Below, in pieces: positions 17,242 to 26,102 of a stretch of 64,000 nt of DNA. The position numbers and the translations under genes were made by a program. The DNA is from JAJCZZ01 sp964569085 (GTDB taxonomy: Bacteria; Gemmatimonadota; Gemmatimonadetes; Longimicrobiales; Gaopeijiaceae), in NCBI GenBank assembly GCA_964569085.1, contig CAZMTA010000013.1, positions 34,115 through 98,114 of the forward strand, written 5' to 3'. A model generated the notes under the pieces. That model did no database searches, was not told where the DNA came from, and worked only from the letters and a program-made list of their open reading frames with translations. The stretch's first letter is position 1, and the number at the start of each line of letters is the position of its first letter.

Positions 17242-19098
17242 ATGCGGGAGCTGATCGACCGGGTGTCGTCCCGGAGCCTCCGGGAGGCCGTGAGCGCCTT
17301 CCTGGTGATCTTCATGGTGGGCGCCGCGCCCGCCGGGCAGCTCGACGCGGACGCCTTCGCCGCCGGTGCCCCGGCGCTCCCCGCCGACCTCCTGGCGGAC
17401 GCCCCCGTGGCCGACGCGGCCGAGCGGGACGACGCCTCCATGGTGCGCACGCTCGTGGAGAGCGGCGCGGACGTGAACGCCGCCCAGGGCGACGGCATGA
17501 CCGCGCTGCACTGGGCCGCGCGGAACGGGAACGAGGAGCTGGCCCGCTTCCTGGTGGACCGGGGCGCGGCCCTGGAGGCCGGGACGCGGATCGGCGCCTA
17601 CACGCCCCTCCACATGGCCGCTCGCGCCGGCGAGGCCGGGGTGGTGGCCCTGCTCCTCGGGGCCGGGGCCGACGTGGGGGCCTCCTCCAGCATCGGTGGG
17701 GTGACCCCGCTCCACTTCGCCGCCGAGGCCGGCTCGGCCCGAGCGGTCGAGCTCCTCGTGGAGAGCGGCGCCGAGGTCGACGCCGTCGAGGAGAAGTGGG
17801 GGCAGACCCCGCTGATCTTCGCCGCGTCCCACGACCGCCTGGAGGCCGTACGCGCCCTGGTGGCCGCCGGCGCGGACGTGGGCCACGAGACCCGCGTGGA
17901 GGACGTGGTGGCCGTCTTCGAGGAGCGCCAGCGGCTGGAGCGGGAGCGCCAGCGCCGCCTCGAGGCCCGGCGCGCCGGGGTCGACCCGGCCACCGCCGAG
18001 GCGGCCGAGCGGGAGGCCGCCGAGCGGCGGAGCCAGGAGTCGGCGACGGAGCGCGCCCAACGCGAGGCCGAGGAGGAGGCCAACCGCCCCATCGAGGAGC
18101 CCGAGCCCATGTCCTACGCGGAGCTCGTGGGCGGCCACGGGGGCCTGACGCCCCTGCTGCACGCGGTGCGCGAGGGGCACACCCGCATCGCGCGGGCGCT
18201 CCTGGAAGCGGGCGCGGACCTGAACCAGCCGAGCGGCGGGGACCACACCACCCCGCTGCTCATGGCCACCATCAACGGCCACTTCGACCTGGCGGCGGAG
18301 CTCCTGGAGCGGGGCGCGGATCCGAACCTGGCGAGCACGGCGGGCAACCAGCCCCTCTACGCCACCATCAACACCCACTGGGCGCCCAAGTCGCGCTACC
18401 CGCAGCAGCACGCCTACAAGCAGCAGCAGACCACCCACCTGGAGCTCATGGAGGCCCTCCTCGAGGCCGGCGCGGACGTGAACGCCCGCCTGGAGAAGCA
18501 CCTCTGGTACATGTCGTTCAACTTCGACCTGCTCCAGGTCGACACCAGGGGCGCCACGCCCTTCTGGCGGGCGGCCTACGGCCTGGACATCCCGGCCATG
18601 CGGCTCCTGCTGGCCCACGGCGCCGATCCGGAGATTCCCACCATGAAGGTGCCGGAGCGGCGCTACCGGCAGAGCGACGAGGAGGAGCCGGACCACTCCG
18701 GGCTGCCTCCCGTCCCGGTGGGCGGGCCGGCCATCTTCCCCATCCACGCCGCCTCCGGCGTGGGGTACGGGCAGGGGTTCGCGGCCAACGCCCACCGCCA
18801 CGTCGTGGACGGCTGGGTGCCCGCGGTGCGCTTCCTGGTGGAGGAGGTGGGCGCGGACGTGAACGCCCGGGACCACAACGGCTACACCCCGCTGCACCAC
18901 GCCGCCTCCCGGGGCGACAACGAGCTCATCCACTACCTGGTGGACCACGGAGCCGACGTCACCGCCGTGAGCCGCGAGGGGCAGACCACCGCCGACATGG
19001 CCAACGGTCCGTACCAGCGGACGCAGCCCTACCCGGCCACCGTGGAGCTCCTGGAGGAGCTGGGCGCGGTGAACAACCACAACTGCGTCTCCTGTTGA
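17242..19098 (+). CDS. Exported ankyrin-repeat protein
   Basis: A 618-residue protein beginning 2 nt after the DUF1552 stop. A hydrophobic signal-like segment (AVSAFLVIFMVGAAPAG) is followed by ankyrin repeats of the form DGMTALHWAARNGNEELARFLVDRGA. There are about five in residues 60-220, a charged coiled-coil insertion at about 225-290 (ERQRLERERQRRLEARRA) and about six further repeats to the C-terminus. It ends in NCVSC. Ankyrin stacks bind proteins; here the likely partners are the exported DUF1592/DUF1552 proteins (inference). The insertion in mid-array is unusual. Confidence 0.9.
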   Translation: MRELIDRVSSRSLREAVSAFLVIFMVGAAPAGQLDADAFAAGAPALPADLLADAPVADAAERDDASMVRTLVESGADVNAAQGDGMTALHWAARNGNEELARFLVDRGAALEAGTRIGAYTPLHMAARAGEAGVVALLLGAGADVGASSSIGGVTPLHFAAEAGSARAVELLVESGAEVDAVEEKWGQTPLIFAASHDRLEAVRALVAAGADVGHETRVEDVVAVFEERQRLERERQRRLEARRAGVDPATAEAAEREAAERRSQESATERAQREAEEEANRPIEEPEPMSYAELVGGHGGLTPLLHAVREGHTRIARALLEAGADLNQPSGGDHTTPLLMATINGHFDLAAELLERGADPNLASTAGNQPLYATINTHWAPKSRYPQQHAYKQQQTTHLELMEALLEAGADVNARLEKHLWYMSFNFDLLQVDTRGATPFWRAAYGLDIPAMRLLLAHGADPEIPTMKVPERRYRQSDEEEPDHSGLPPVPVGGPAIFPIHAASGVGYGQGFAANAHRHVVDGWVPAVRFLVEEVGADVNARDHNGYTPLHHAASRGDNELIHYLVDHGADVTAVSREGQTTADMANGPYQRTQPYPATVELLEELGAVNNHNCVSC

Positions 19099-19163
19099 GG
19101 CCGCGCCGGGGCGATCGGGCCCCTGCGTAGACCGGCGGGGGAGGGGAGGGCGGGTCGGCCCGG

Positions 19164-20489
19164 ATGAGCAGCGCCGTCGATCCCACCGTGGGGCCCGCCC
19201 CCTTCTCGCGGTTCTATCTGCCGCTGGCGGCCACGAGCCTCCTGCTCACGGCCACCAACCCCCTCCTGGCCGCCGCCCTGGCCCGCACCGCCGACCCCGC
19301 CGTGGCCCTCTCGGGCTACGGCGTGGCCTTCGCCCTCACCGGCGTCCTGTACGCGCCCCTCCTGGTGGTGCAGCAGGTGGCGGCCCAGCGTCTGCTGGAG
19401 GCCCGGGACCTCAAGCCCGTGCGGACCTTCGCGCTGGTGCTGGGCCTGCTCCTCTCGGCGCTGGCGGTCCTGGTGGCCTTCACCCCCCTGGGCGTGTGGA
19501 TCTTCCGCACCGTGGTGGGCGTCGACGGCCCCATCCTGGACGAGGCGCTGGAGGCCATGGGCGTGCTCTGGCCGGTGCCCCTCCTCACCGGGGTGCGGGC
19601 GCTGCACCAGGGGCGCCTGGTGGCGGGGCACCGCACCAACCCCATCGCGTCGGCGACGGGGGTGCGGACCGCCGTCCTGGCCGGCGTGGCCTTCGTCCTG
19701 GCCGCGGGCGGCGGGGGCGCGTGGGTCGGGGGCGTGGCCTTCACCACCGGGCTGTTCGCCGAGACGCTCCTGGTGTCCTTCGCCCCGGCGCCCACCCCCG
19801 AGGCCCCGGAGAAGACCGAGCTGGAGCAGCCCGGGGAGGACCGGCTCCTGGCCTTCTCCGGCCCCCTCATGCTCAACGTGCTCCTGTGGTGGAGCACGCC
19901 CCTCATCATCAACTCGGTACTGGCCCGGACCCCGGAGCCGGACTGCTCCATCGCGGCCTTCACGGTGGTGGAGGCGGTGGCGTGGTTCCTCACGGCCCCG
20001 GTGGGGCAGCTGCAGCACGCCTCCCTGGCGCTGGTGGACTGCCGGGACGCCCACCGGAGGGTGCGGGTCTACGCGGCCGTCCTGGCCGTGGGGGTGACCG
20101 GGCTCCTCCTGGTCCTCTCCCTCCCGGCCATCCGGGAGTGGATCCTGTGGACCGGCTTCCGCCTGGACCCGTCGCTCCTCGAGCCGGCGGGGCTGGCCTT
20201 CCCGGTGGCGGCGCTCTACCCGGCGCTCTACGGGCACCGCCAGTACTACCAGGGGATCTTCGTCCGCACCGGGTGCACGAAGCTCGTGGGGCGGGGGGCG
20301 GTGCTGCGCGTCGGGGTGATCCTGGCGGCGGCGCCGCTGCTGCTGGCGGCCATGGGGGAGAACGGAGCCCGCATGGGCGTCACGCTGGCGGTGGTGGGGC
20401 TCCTGGCGGAGAACGTCTTCCTGGAGATCCAGGCGCGGAGGCGAGCGCTGCCCCTGCTGGAGGGGCCGGAGCCGGCGCCCTCGTTCTAG
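19164..20489 (+). CDS. MOP-superfamily (MATE/ANKH-like) membrane transporter
   Basis: A 441-residue polytopic membrane protein with about 12 hydrophobic segments and few charged residues. Overall organisation fits the MATE/MurJ/ANKH-like superfamily: two similar halves, the first starting YLPLAATSLLLTATNPLLAA and the second LLAFSGPLMLNVLLWWSTPLI. The acidic linker (about 210-230) joins the halves. I cannot assign a substrate. It has a GGAGGG-type ribosome site region upstream and starts 65 nt after the ankyrin gene, possibly as part of the same transcript. It converges on the lipoprotein gene at 20500. Confidence 0.7.
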   Translation: MSSAVDPTVGPAPFSRFYLPLAATSLLLTATNPLLAAALARTADPAVALSGYGVAFALTGVLYAPLLVVQQVAAQRLLEARDLKPVRTFALVLGLLLSALAVLVAFTPLGVWIFRTVVGVDGPILDEALEAMGVLWPVPLLTGVRALHQGRLVAGHRTNPIASATGVRTAVLAGVAFVLAAGGGGAWVGGVAFTTGLFAETLLVSFAPAPTPEAPEKTELEQPGEDRLLAFSGPLMLNVLLWWSTPLIINSVLARTPEPDCSIAAFTVVEAVAWFLTAPVGQLQHASLALVDCRDAHRRVRVYAAVLAVGVTGLLLVLSLPAIREWILWTGFRLDPSLLEPAGLAFPVAALYPALYGHRQYYQGIFVRTGCTKLVGRGAVLRVGVILAAAPLLLAAMGENGARMGVTLAVVGLLAENVFLEIQARRRALPLLEGPEPAPSF

Positions 20490-20499
20490 CGCCGGGGCC

Positions 20500-21213
20500 T
20501 CAGGACTCGGTCGGCTCGTCCTCGGCGGCGTCGGGCCAGGGCTCCACGGTCCAGTCCTCCAGCTCCACGTCCAGGCGATGGTTCACCCGGATTCCGGGGA
20601 TGCCGTGGGGGCGAGCCCGGGGCGTCGGCATGGTGTGGACCACGGTCCCGTTGACGAGGAACCGCGTCTCCTCCGCTCCGGCCTCCACCGCCAGCTCGTT
20701 GCGCGGCTCGTCGCCTTCGGCGGCCACCCGGACCACGGCGGGGTGGGGCGTCCAGTCCACCAGCGTCTCGGTGGTCTCGCCGCGGCGGCGCTTCACCAGG
20801 AAGTCGCCGGTGCCGCGCACCAGCATGTACGTGTACTCCTGGTCCGGCCCGTCGAGGTCCCGGCCGCCCACGAAGATCCCGTAGGCCTCCCGGTATCCCA
20901 CCGGCGCTCCGCGCTGGAGGAAGGAGGCGCGCACCGCGAACCGGTCCCGGGAGACGGCGTCCTCGGCGCGCCAGGCGATCCCGGCGGGGCCGGTGGTCAC
21001 GTGGAGGTCCGCGCGTCCCGCGCGCCCGGGCCGGAGGAGGAACTCGCCGGGATCGCTCCGCTCGCTGTCCAGGCGGAAGGCGTATCCCTCGGGGGTCTGG
21101 GGCGTCGTGTCCTCGGCGGCCACCACGGCGGTCTCGGGCGCCGGCTCGGCGCAGGCGGACGCCACGAGGAGCGCCGCAGCCAGCGGGAGCGCGCCCCGGA
21201 GCCGTCGCCTCAA
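20500..21213 (-). CDS. Lipoprotein with a laminin-G/DUF1080-like beta domain
   Basis: A 237-residue lipoprotein. I set the start at a TTG whose first four bases (TTGA) overlap the stop of the upstream VWA gene and which has GGAGGG upstream. The signal ends in LLVASAC (lipobox). The mature part looks like a concanavalin-type beta sandwich: FLLRPGRAG, YGIFVGGRDLDG, YTYMLVRGTGDFLVKRR, VNGTVVHTMP, ending DVELEDWTVEP. That resembles the DUF1080/family-16 glycoside hydrolase-like fold but no catalytic residues are evident. Coupled to the VWA gene. Confidence 0.75.
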   Translation of the reverse strand: MRRRLRGALPLAAALLVASACAEPAPETAVVAAEDTTPQTPEGYAFRLDSERSDPGEFLLRPGRAGRADLHVTTGPAGIAWRAEDAVSRDRFAVRASFLQRGAPVGYREAYGIFVGGRDLDGPDQEYTYMLVRGTGDFLVKRRRGETTETLVDWTPHPAVVRVAAEGDEPRNELAVEAGAEETRFLVNGTVVHTMPTPRARPHGIPGIRVNHRLDVELEDWTVEPWPDAAEDEPTES

Positions 21214-22502
21214 CCCACCCTCCGCCGCTTCCGCTTCATGAAGTCCATCATGATGTACTGCCCCAGCGTGAGGGTGGTGGTGAAGTACGCCTTCCCCCGG
21301 GCGATCTCCGAGACCTTCTTCACGAACTGCACCAGGTACGGGTCCTGGGCAAGCATGAAGGTGTTGATGGGGATGCCCGCCTTCCGGCACGCCGCCACCT
21401 CCTGGAAGGTCCGCTTGAGGATGCGGGGGTCGAGGCCGCCGGAGTTGGTGAACACCCGGCCGTCGGGGAGCGTCATGGCGCTGGGCTTCCCGTCGGTGAT
21501 CATGATGATCTGGCGCATGTCCTTCTTCTGCGCCGTGAGGATGCGCCGGGCCACCTCGAAGCCTTCGGCCGTGTTGGTGTGGAAGGGCCCGACCTGGGCC
21601 TTGGCGAGCTGGGACAGCGGGATCTCCTCGGCGCGATCGCCGAAGGTGACCACGTGGAGGGAGTCCCCCGGGAACTTGGTGCGGATGAGGTGGGACAGCG
21701 CCAGCGCCACCCGCTTGGCCGGGGCGAAGCGGTCCTCGCCGTAGAGCACCATGGAGTGGCTGATGTCCAGCATGAGCACCGTGGCGCAGCTCGACCGGTA
21801 CTCGGACTGGTGCACCATGAGATCGCCGTGCTCCAGGTTCAGCGGCACCTGGAGCCCCTCCCGCTCGATGGCGTTCTTGAGGGTGGCGGGGATGTCCAGG
21901 TTCATGGTGTCCCCGAACTCGTACGGCTTCGAGACCGCCTCCGCCTCGATCCCGGTGGAGAGGTGGGGCGTCTCGTGGGAGCCGGCGCTGGACTTGCCCA
22001 GGGCGCCCAGGAGCCCCTTGAGCGCGCGGTAGCCCAGGAAGTCCATCCCCTTCTGGGTGAGGGAGAAGTTGACCTGCTGCGCCGCCTGCTTGGCCTCGTC
22101 GACGTTCCCCTGGCCGGTGACGTCGTAGGTGGCTCCGGGCATCTGGGGATTGCCCGTCTCCAGGTTGATGTAGCCCTCCTCCACCATCTTCTGGATGAGG
22201 TCGTCCAGGAGCTCGGCGATGGCCTGCTGGACGGCCTCGTCCCCCTGGCCCTCGCCCCGGAGCTCCTCGAGCATCTCCGGGGTGAGCTGGCCGCTCTCGA
22301 TGAGCGCCTTCAGGAGGGCGTTCTTCAGCGCGTCGGTGGAGGAGGTGTCGTCCAGGCCCGACCAGCCCCAGTAGGGGTGGTAGCTGGGGCCGCCCGCGAA
22401 GCCGCCGTCCATGAGGAAGTCGGAGAGGTGCTCCAGGAGGCCCTGGAGGTTCAGGGCGTCCAGCCAGCCTCCCTTGTACTTCGTGTAGGTGGTGAAGCGC
22501 AT
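21210..22502 (-). CDS. VWA-domain protein (MoxR partner type)
   Basis: A 430-residue cytoplasmic protein. The N-terminal 230 residues are mostly helical and acidic, with PEMLEELRGEG. The C-terminal von Willebrand A domain carries the MIDAS motif DISHS (residues 246-250), VVTFGDRAEEIPL, a threonine-containing HTNTAEGFEVARRIL and IIMITDGKPSA. VWA proteins of this kind work with a MoxR/ChlI-type AAA+ ATPase to insert metals or remodel complexes; a matching ATPase gene lies at 31567-33045. I chose the ATG at 22502 over an extended in-frame start because conservation-like sequence begins at MRFTTYTKYKGG. It is divergent from mutY. Confidence 0.87.
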   Translation of the reverse strand: MRFTTYTKYKGGWLDALNLQGLLEHLSDFLMDGGFAGGPSYHPYWGWSGLDDTSSTDALKNALLKALIESGQLTPEMLEELRGEGQGDEAVQQAIAELLDDLIQKMVEEGYINLETGNPQMPGATYDVTGQGNVDEAKQAAQQVNFSLTQKGMDFLGYRALKGLLGALGKSSAGSHETPHLSTGIEAEAVSKPYEFGDTMNLDIPATLKNAIEREGLQVPLNLEHGDLMVHQSEYRSSCATVLMLDISHSMVLYGEDRFAPAKRVALALSHLIRTKFPGDSLHVVTFGDRAEEIPLSQLAKAQVGPFHTNTAEGFEVARRILTAQKKDMRQIIMITDGKPSAMTLPDGRVFTNSGGLDPRILKRTFQEVAACRKAGIPINTFMLAQDPYLVQFVKKVSEIARGKAYFTTTLTLGQYIMMDFMKRKRRRVG

Positions 22503-22635
22503 GGTGGGAATCTGGCCGCCGAAGGGAGGTTTCGCACGCGGGAGGGTGGGTTGTACGGGCGCCGGGGCGGGCGGTTCCCCGGCGCCGAGGGTGCCGGGCC
22601 GCTGACCGGACCCCGCGCACTCCCTACCTTCCGGC

Positions 22636-23787
22636 ATGGCCGACTCCCCTCCGCCGGGCTCTCCGGCGCCCCCCGCTCCCGACGCCCGTCCCGACCTCCG
22701 CGCCGCCCTCCTGGGGTGGTACGACGCCCACGCCCGGGAGCTGCCGTGGCGGGGCGAGGACGATCCGTACCGGATCTGGGTCTCGGAGATGATGCTCCAG
22801 CAGACCCGGGTCTCGACGGTCCTCGGCTACTACGACAGGTGGCTGGAGCGCTTCCCCGACGTGGCCGCCCTGGCCGATGCCGAGCAGGACGAGGTGCTGA
22901 AGGCGTGGGAGGGGCTCGGCTACTACCGTCGGGCCCGCTTCCTCCACGCCGGGGCGCGCCTGGTCCGGGAGGAGATGGGCGGCGAGGTGCCCTCCACCTA
23001 CGACGGCCTCCGGGAGATCCCGGGGCTGGGCGAGTATGCGGCCGGCGCCGTGGCCAGCATCGCCTTCGGAGAGCGGGTGCCCGCGGTGGACGGCAACGTC
23101 CGGCGGGTCCTGGCGCGCCTCTGGGACGACCCCGCCCCCGGGAAGGCCTGGCTGCGGGAGACGGCCGCGGAGCTGGTGGACCCGGAGCGCCCCGGGGACT
23201 GGAACCAGGCCCTCATGGAGCTGGGCGCCACGACGTGCACGCCCACCGGGCCCGCCTGCGGGGCGTGCCCCGTGTCGGCGTGGTGCGCCGCCCGCGCCGC
23301 GGGCACCCAGGAGGAGCGGCCGGAGACGAAGAAGCGGAAGGCGGTCCCGAAGCGGGCGTTCGCCACCGCGGTGGTGGTGGACGGGGCGGGGCGGGCGCTC
23401 CTGGTCCGCCGTCCCGAGGACGGGCTCCTGGGCGGGATGTGGACCTTCCCGGACGCGGGGCTGGACGGGTGGGACGACGTGGTGGACGCCGCCCGGGAGG
23501 CGGCGGAGGAGGCCGGGGCCGTGATGGCCGGGCCGGAGGCCGGGCGAGCGGCCTCCGGGGAGGGCGCCCACCGCGGACGCCCCGGGTCCCCCCGGACACT
23601 CTCGCCCGTGCGCCATCGCTTCAGCCACCTGGACGCCACGTACCGTCCCGTGCTCCTGACCGGCTCCGGCGAGGACGGGGAGGACCGGGTGTGGGCGCCG
23701 CTGGACGAGCCTGGCGTGGCGCTGCCGGTGGCCCAGCAGAAGGTGGCGAGGCTGGCGCTGAGCGCGCTGGAGGAAGGGCGGCGCTAG
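22636..23787 (+). CDS. mutY: A/G-specific adenine DNA glycosylase
   Basis: A 383-residue base-excision repair enzyme that removes adenine mispaired with 8-oxoguanine. Motifs include the catalytic Glu in SEMMLQQTRV, the helix-hairpin-helix IPGLGEYAAGAV with catalytic Asp in VPAVDGNVRRVL, and the [4Fe-4S] ligands in the spacing C-x6-C-x2-C-x5-C (CTPTGPACGACPVSAWC). A C-terminal NUDIX-like 8-oxoG recognition domain follows from about residue 230. TACCTT lies 5 nt before the ATG, consistent with a leaderless transcript. The stop shares the tetramer CTAG (23784-23787) with the stop of the convergent methyltransferase gene. Confidence 0.97.
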   Translation: MADSPPPGSPAPPAPDARPDLRAALLGWYDAHARELPWRGEDDPYRIWVSEMMLQQTRVSTVLGYYDRWLERFPDVAALADAEQDEVLKAWEGLGYYRRARFLHAGARLVREEMGGEVPSTYDGLREIPGLGEYAAGAVASIAFGERVPAVDGNVRRVLARLWDDPAPGKAWLRETAAELVDPERPGDWNQALMELGATTCTPTGPACGACPVSAWCAARAAGTQEERPETKKRKAVPKRAFATAVVVDGAGRALLVRRPEDGLLGGMWTFPDAGLDGWDDVVDAAREAAEEAGAVMAGPEAGRAASGEGAHRGRPGSPRTLSPVRHRFSHLDATYRPVLLTGSGEDGEDRVWAPLDEPGVALPVAQQKVARLALSALEEGRR

Positions 23788-24518
23788 GAGGGCCCGGCGG
23801 GCTTCCGCCCCACCGCCAGGAGCGAGCTCCCCATGGGGAGCGGCACGCGGCGCATGAGCTTCTCCTCCACCCGGGAGAGGGCGTAGAGCGCGGCGTTCAC
23901 CGGCGCCGGGGGGACGCCCGGCGGAGCCGGCTCGGGGCGCGTCACCGCCTCCCAGGCCCGCTGGGCCAGCTTGGCCTTGTGGACCCAGCGGAAGAAGTAG
24001 CGCACCTCCTCCACCTCGAGCGCGGTGGAGAGGAGCGCCCGGAGGGAGCGCGCGTCGTAGCGGGTGACGTGGCGGTTCAGCTCGTCGTGGGAGGTCCAGA
24101 GGTGCATCCACGCCGGGACCGTGACCAGGACCACGCCCCCGGGCTCCAGGAGCTCGGCCGCGTGGGCCACCGCGCCCTCCGGGTCGTCCATGTGCTCCAG
24201 CACGTCCAGGAAGAGGACCAGCCCGTAGCGGCGGCCGGGCCGGAAGCTCGTGTCGAAGGGGCGCACGTGGATCTCCCCGTCGTCCCGGGCGGCGCGGGTC
24301 ACCAGATCGCCGTCGGGCTCCACGCCCTCGACCTCCCGGGCGAATCGACCCAGGACCGGGAAGAGGAGGCCGTCGCCGCACCCCACGTCCAGCGCACGGT
24401 CCCAGCCGCCGGCCGGGACGAGGCCCTCCAGCTCCCGGGCCACCACGGCCTCGCGGGCGCGCCACCACCAGTGGCGCCGGTAGAGGTCCCGGTAGCGGGC
24501 CCCGTACTCCGGGTCCAC
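23784..24518 (-). CDS. Class I SAM-dependent methyltransferase
   Basis: A 244-residue enzyme with motif I LDVGCGDGLLFPVLG, acidic VEGVEP, LFLDVLEHMDDP (post-motif) and LEPGGVVLVTVP. The C-terminus contains a hydrophobic ALYALSRVEEKLM stretch. I chose the GTG at 24518, 1 nt beyond the glycosyltransferase stop and preceded by GGGGGAGG, over an ATG about 50 nt inside that gene. It is last in the operon that begins at 28093, so it probably modifies a lipid-linked sugar or the lipid itself. The acceptor is unknown. Confidence 0.87.
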   Translation of the reverse strand: MDPEYGARYRDLYRRHWWWRAREAVVARELEGLVPAGGWDRALDVGCGDGLLFPVLGRFAREVEGVEPDGDLVTRAARDDGEIHVRPFDTSFRPGRRYGLVLFLDVLEHMDDPEGAVAHAAELLEPGGVVLVTVPAWMHLWTSHDELNRHVTRYDARSLRALLSTALEVEEVRYFFRWVHKAKLAQRAWEAVTRPEPAPPGVPPAPVNAALYALSRVEEKLMRRVPLPMGSSLLAVGRKPAGPS

Positions 24519-24519
24519 G

Positions 24520-25500
24520 TCAGGCGCCTCCCCCGGGGGAGGACTCCTCGGCCCCGGCACGGACCACACGGTCCACGACGTAGAGCGGGCGGGCCTTCAC
24601 CTCCTCGTAGATGCGTCCCACGTACTCGCCGATGACCCCCAGGAAGAAGAGGAGCACACCGGAGACGAAGGTGATGACGGTGAGGAGGGCGGTGAAGCCC
24701 TGGGGCACCTGGCCCCAGACCAGGCGGGCCCAGATGGCGTAGAGGGCGAAGAGGACGGTGAGGAGGATGGCGAGCGCGCCCAGCACCGCGGCGGCGCGGA
24801 TGGGCACGATGGAGAAGGAGAAGATCCCGTCCAGGCCCAGCTCCACGAGGCGGCCCAGCGAGTACTTGGGGCGTCCCGCGGCCCGGGCCGCCCGCTCCAC
24901 CGGGACGCCCACCTGGCGGAAGCCCGTCCACGCCCGCAGGCCGCGGAGGTAGCGGTGGCGCTCCGGGGCCCGGCGGATCTCGTCCACGACCCGGCGGGAC
25001 ATGAGGGAGAAGTCCCCGGCGTCCAGCGGGAGGGTGAGCCGGGCCATGCGGGCCAGGAGGCGGTAGTAGGTCCAGTAGGCGGCGCGGAGCCAGAGGGGCT
25101 CCTTCCTGCGCTCGCGCCGGGCGTAGACCACGTCGAAGCCCTCGCGGTGCTTGGCCAGGAAGCGGGGGATCTCCTCCGGCGGGTCCTGGAGGTCGCCGTC
25201 CATGAGGACCACCACGTCCCCGCGGACGTGGTCCAGGGCGGCGGAGAGCGCCGCCTGGTGGCCGAAGTTCCGGGAGAGCGTCACGGCCACGACCCGGTCG
25301 TCGGCGCGGGCGGCCTCCCGGGCGAGGGCGGCGGTGCGGTCCCGGCTCCCGTCGTCCACCAGCACCAGCTCGTGGGGGCCGCCGGCGAGGTCGTCGAGGA
25401 CGGCGGTGACGCGCCGGACCAGCTCCTCCACGTTGTCCTCCTCGTCGTAGAGGGGGACGGCGACGGAGACGCGGGGGGCGGGGCGGGCCGGCGGGCTCAT
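24520..25500 (-). CDS. GT2 polyprenol-phosphate glycosyltransferase (DPM1/GtrB-like)
   Basis: A 326-residue enzyme that transfers a sugar from a nucleotide donor to polyprenyl phosphate. The N-terminal GT-A domain shows VSVAVPLYDEEDN, LVLVDDGSRDRT, LSRNFGHQAALSAALDHV and the metal-binding VVLMDGDLQDPPE. The C-terminal part has two membrane helices (AAAVLGALAILLTVLFALYA and ALLTVITFVSGVLLFFLG) and GEYVGRIYEEVKARP, typical of this subfamily. The ATG overlaps the upstream methyltransferase stop (ATGA). Its product would be the donor used by the membrane transferase at 26099. Confidence 0.93.
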   Translation of the reverse strand: MSPPARPAPRVSVAVPLYDEEDNVEELVRRVTAVLDDLAGGPHELVLVDDGSRDRTAALAREAARADDRVVAVTLSRNFGHQAALSAALDHVRGDVVVLMDGDLQDPPEEIPRFLAKHREGFDVVYARRERRKEPLWLRAAYWTYYRLLARMARLTLPLDAGDFSLMSRRVVDEIRRAPERHRYLRGLRAWTGFRQVGVPVERAARAAGRPKYSLGRLVELGLDGIFSFSIVPIRAAAVLGALAILLTVLFALYAIWARLVWGQVPQGFTALLTVITFVSGVLLFFLGVIGEYVGRIYEEVKARPLYVVDRVVRAGAEESSPGGGA

Positions 25501-26102
25501 CCGGCCATCCTCCCGCCCTTGAAGTACACCATCTTCCACAGGGGAAGCCCCGGGAGCCCCAGGTCGTACGGCTCGAAGACCTCCTCCCGGAAGTGGCGGC
25601 GGAAGAGGGCGCGCCACGCCTCCAGGGGGCGGGGGTGGTCCCCCCGGTCCATGCGGGCCAGGAGGCGGGCCGGCGAAGGCCGCTCCGGGAGGACGAGGTC
25701 GAGCACGTGGATGGAGCCGTCCTCGCTGAGGAGGGTGGAGAGGTGGGCCAGGATGCGCTCGGCGTCCTCGTCGCCCACGTGGTGGAAGAAGCTGTTGACC
25801 AGAATGAAGTCCCAGGCGCCGTCGCGCACCTCCCAGCGGGTGACGTCGGCCACCCGGAAGTCCATGTCCCAGCGCTCCCGGGCCCGGGCCACGTAGTCCG
25901 GGTTCAGGTCGAGGCCCAGGTACTCCTTGTCCCGGAACCAGCGCGCGTTGGTCCCGGGCCCGCACGCCACGTCGAGGACGCGGCGGACGTCGTCCGGATC
26001 GTTGTGGCGCCACACGGGGGCGAGCTTCCGCTCCGCGAAGGGCGCCTGCCACGCCCGGTAGACCCACGGGATCTCCAGCAGGGGGGCCCACGGCTTCCTC
26101 AC
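25497..26102 (-). CDS. Class I SAM-dependent methyltransferase
   Basis: A 201-residue enzyme with motif I VLDVACGPGTNARWF, LGLDLNPDYV, WDFILVNSFFHHVGDEDAERIL and SIHVLDLVLPE. The GTG start overlaps the upstream stop as GTGA, and its own stop overlaps the GT2 start as ATGA, so it is coupled on both sides. Distinct in sequence from the methyltransferase at 23784, so the operon encodes two methylation steps. The substrate is probably a glycolipid or sugar intermediate (inference from context). Confidence 0.87.
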   Translation of the reverse strand: MRKPWAPLLEIPWVYRAWQAPFAERKLAPVWRHNDPDDVRRVLDVACGPGTNARWFRDKEYLGLDLNPDYVARARERWDMDFRVADVTRWEVRDGAWDFILVNSFFHHVGDEDAERILAHLSTLLSEDGSIHVLDLVLPERPSPARLLARMDRGDHPRPLEAWRALFRRHFREEVFEPYDLGLPGLPLWKMVYFKGGRMAG

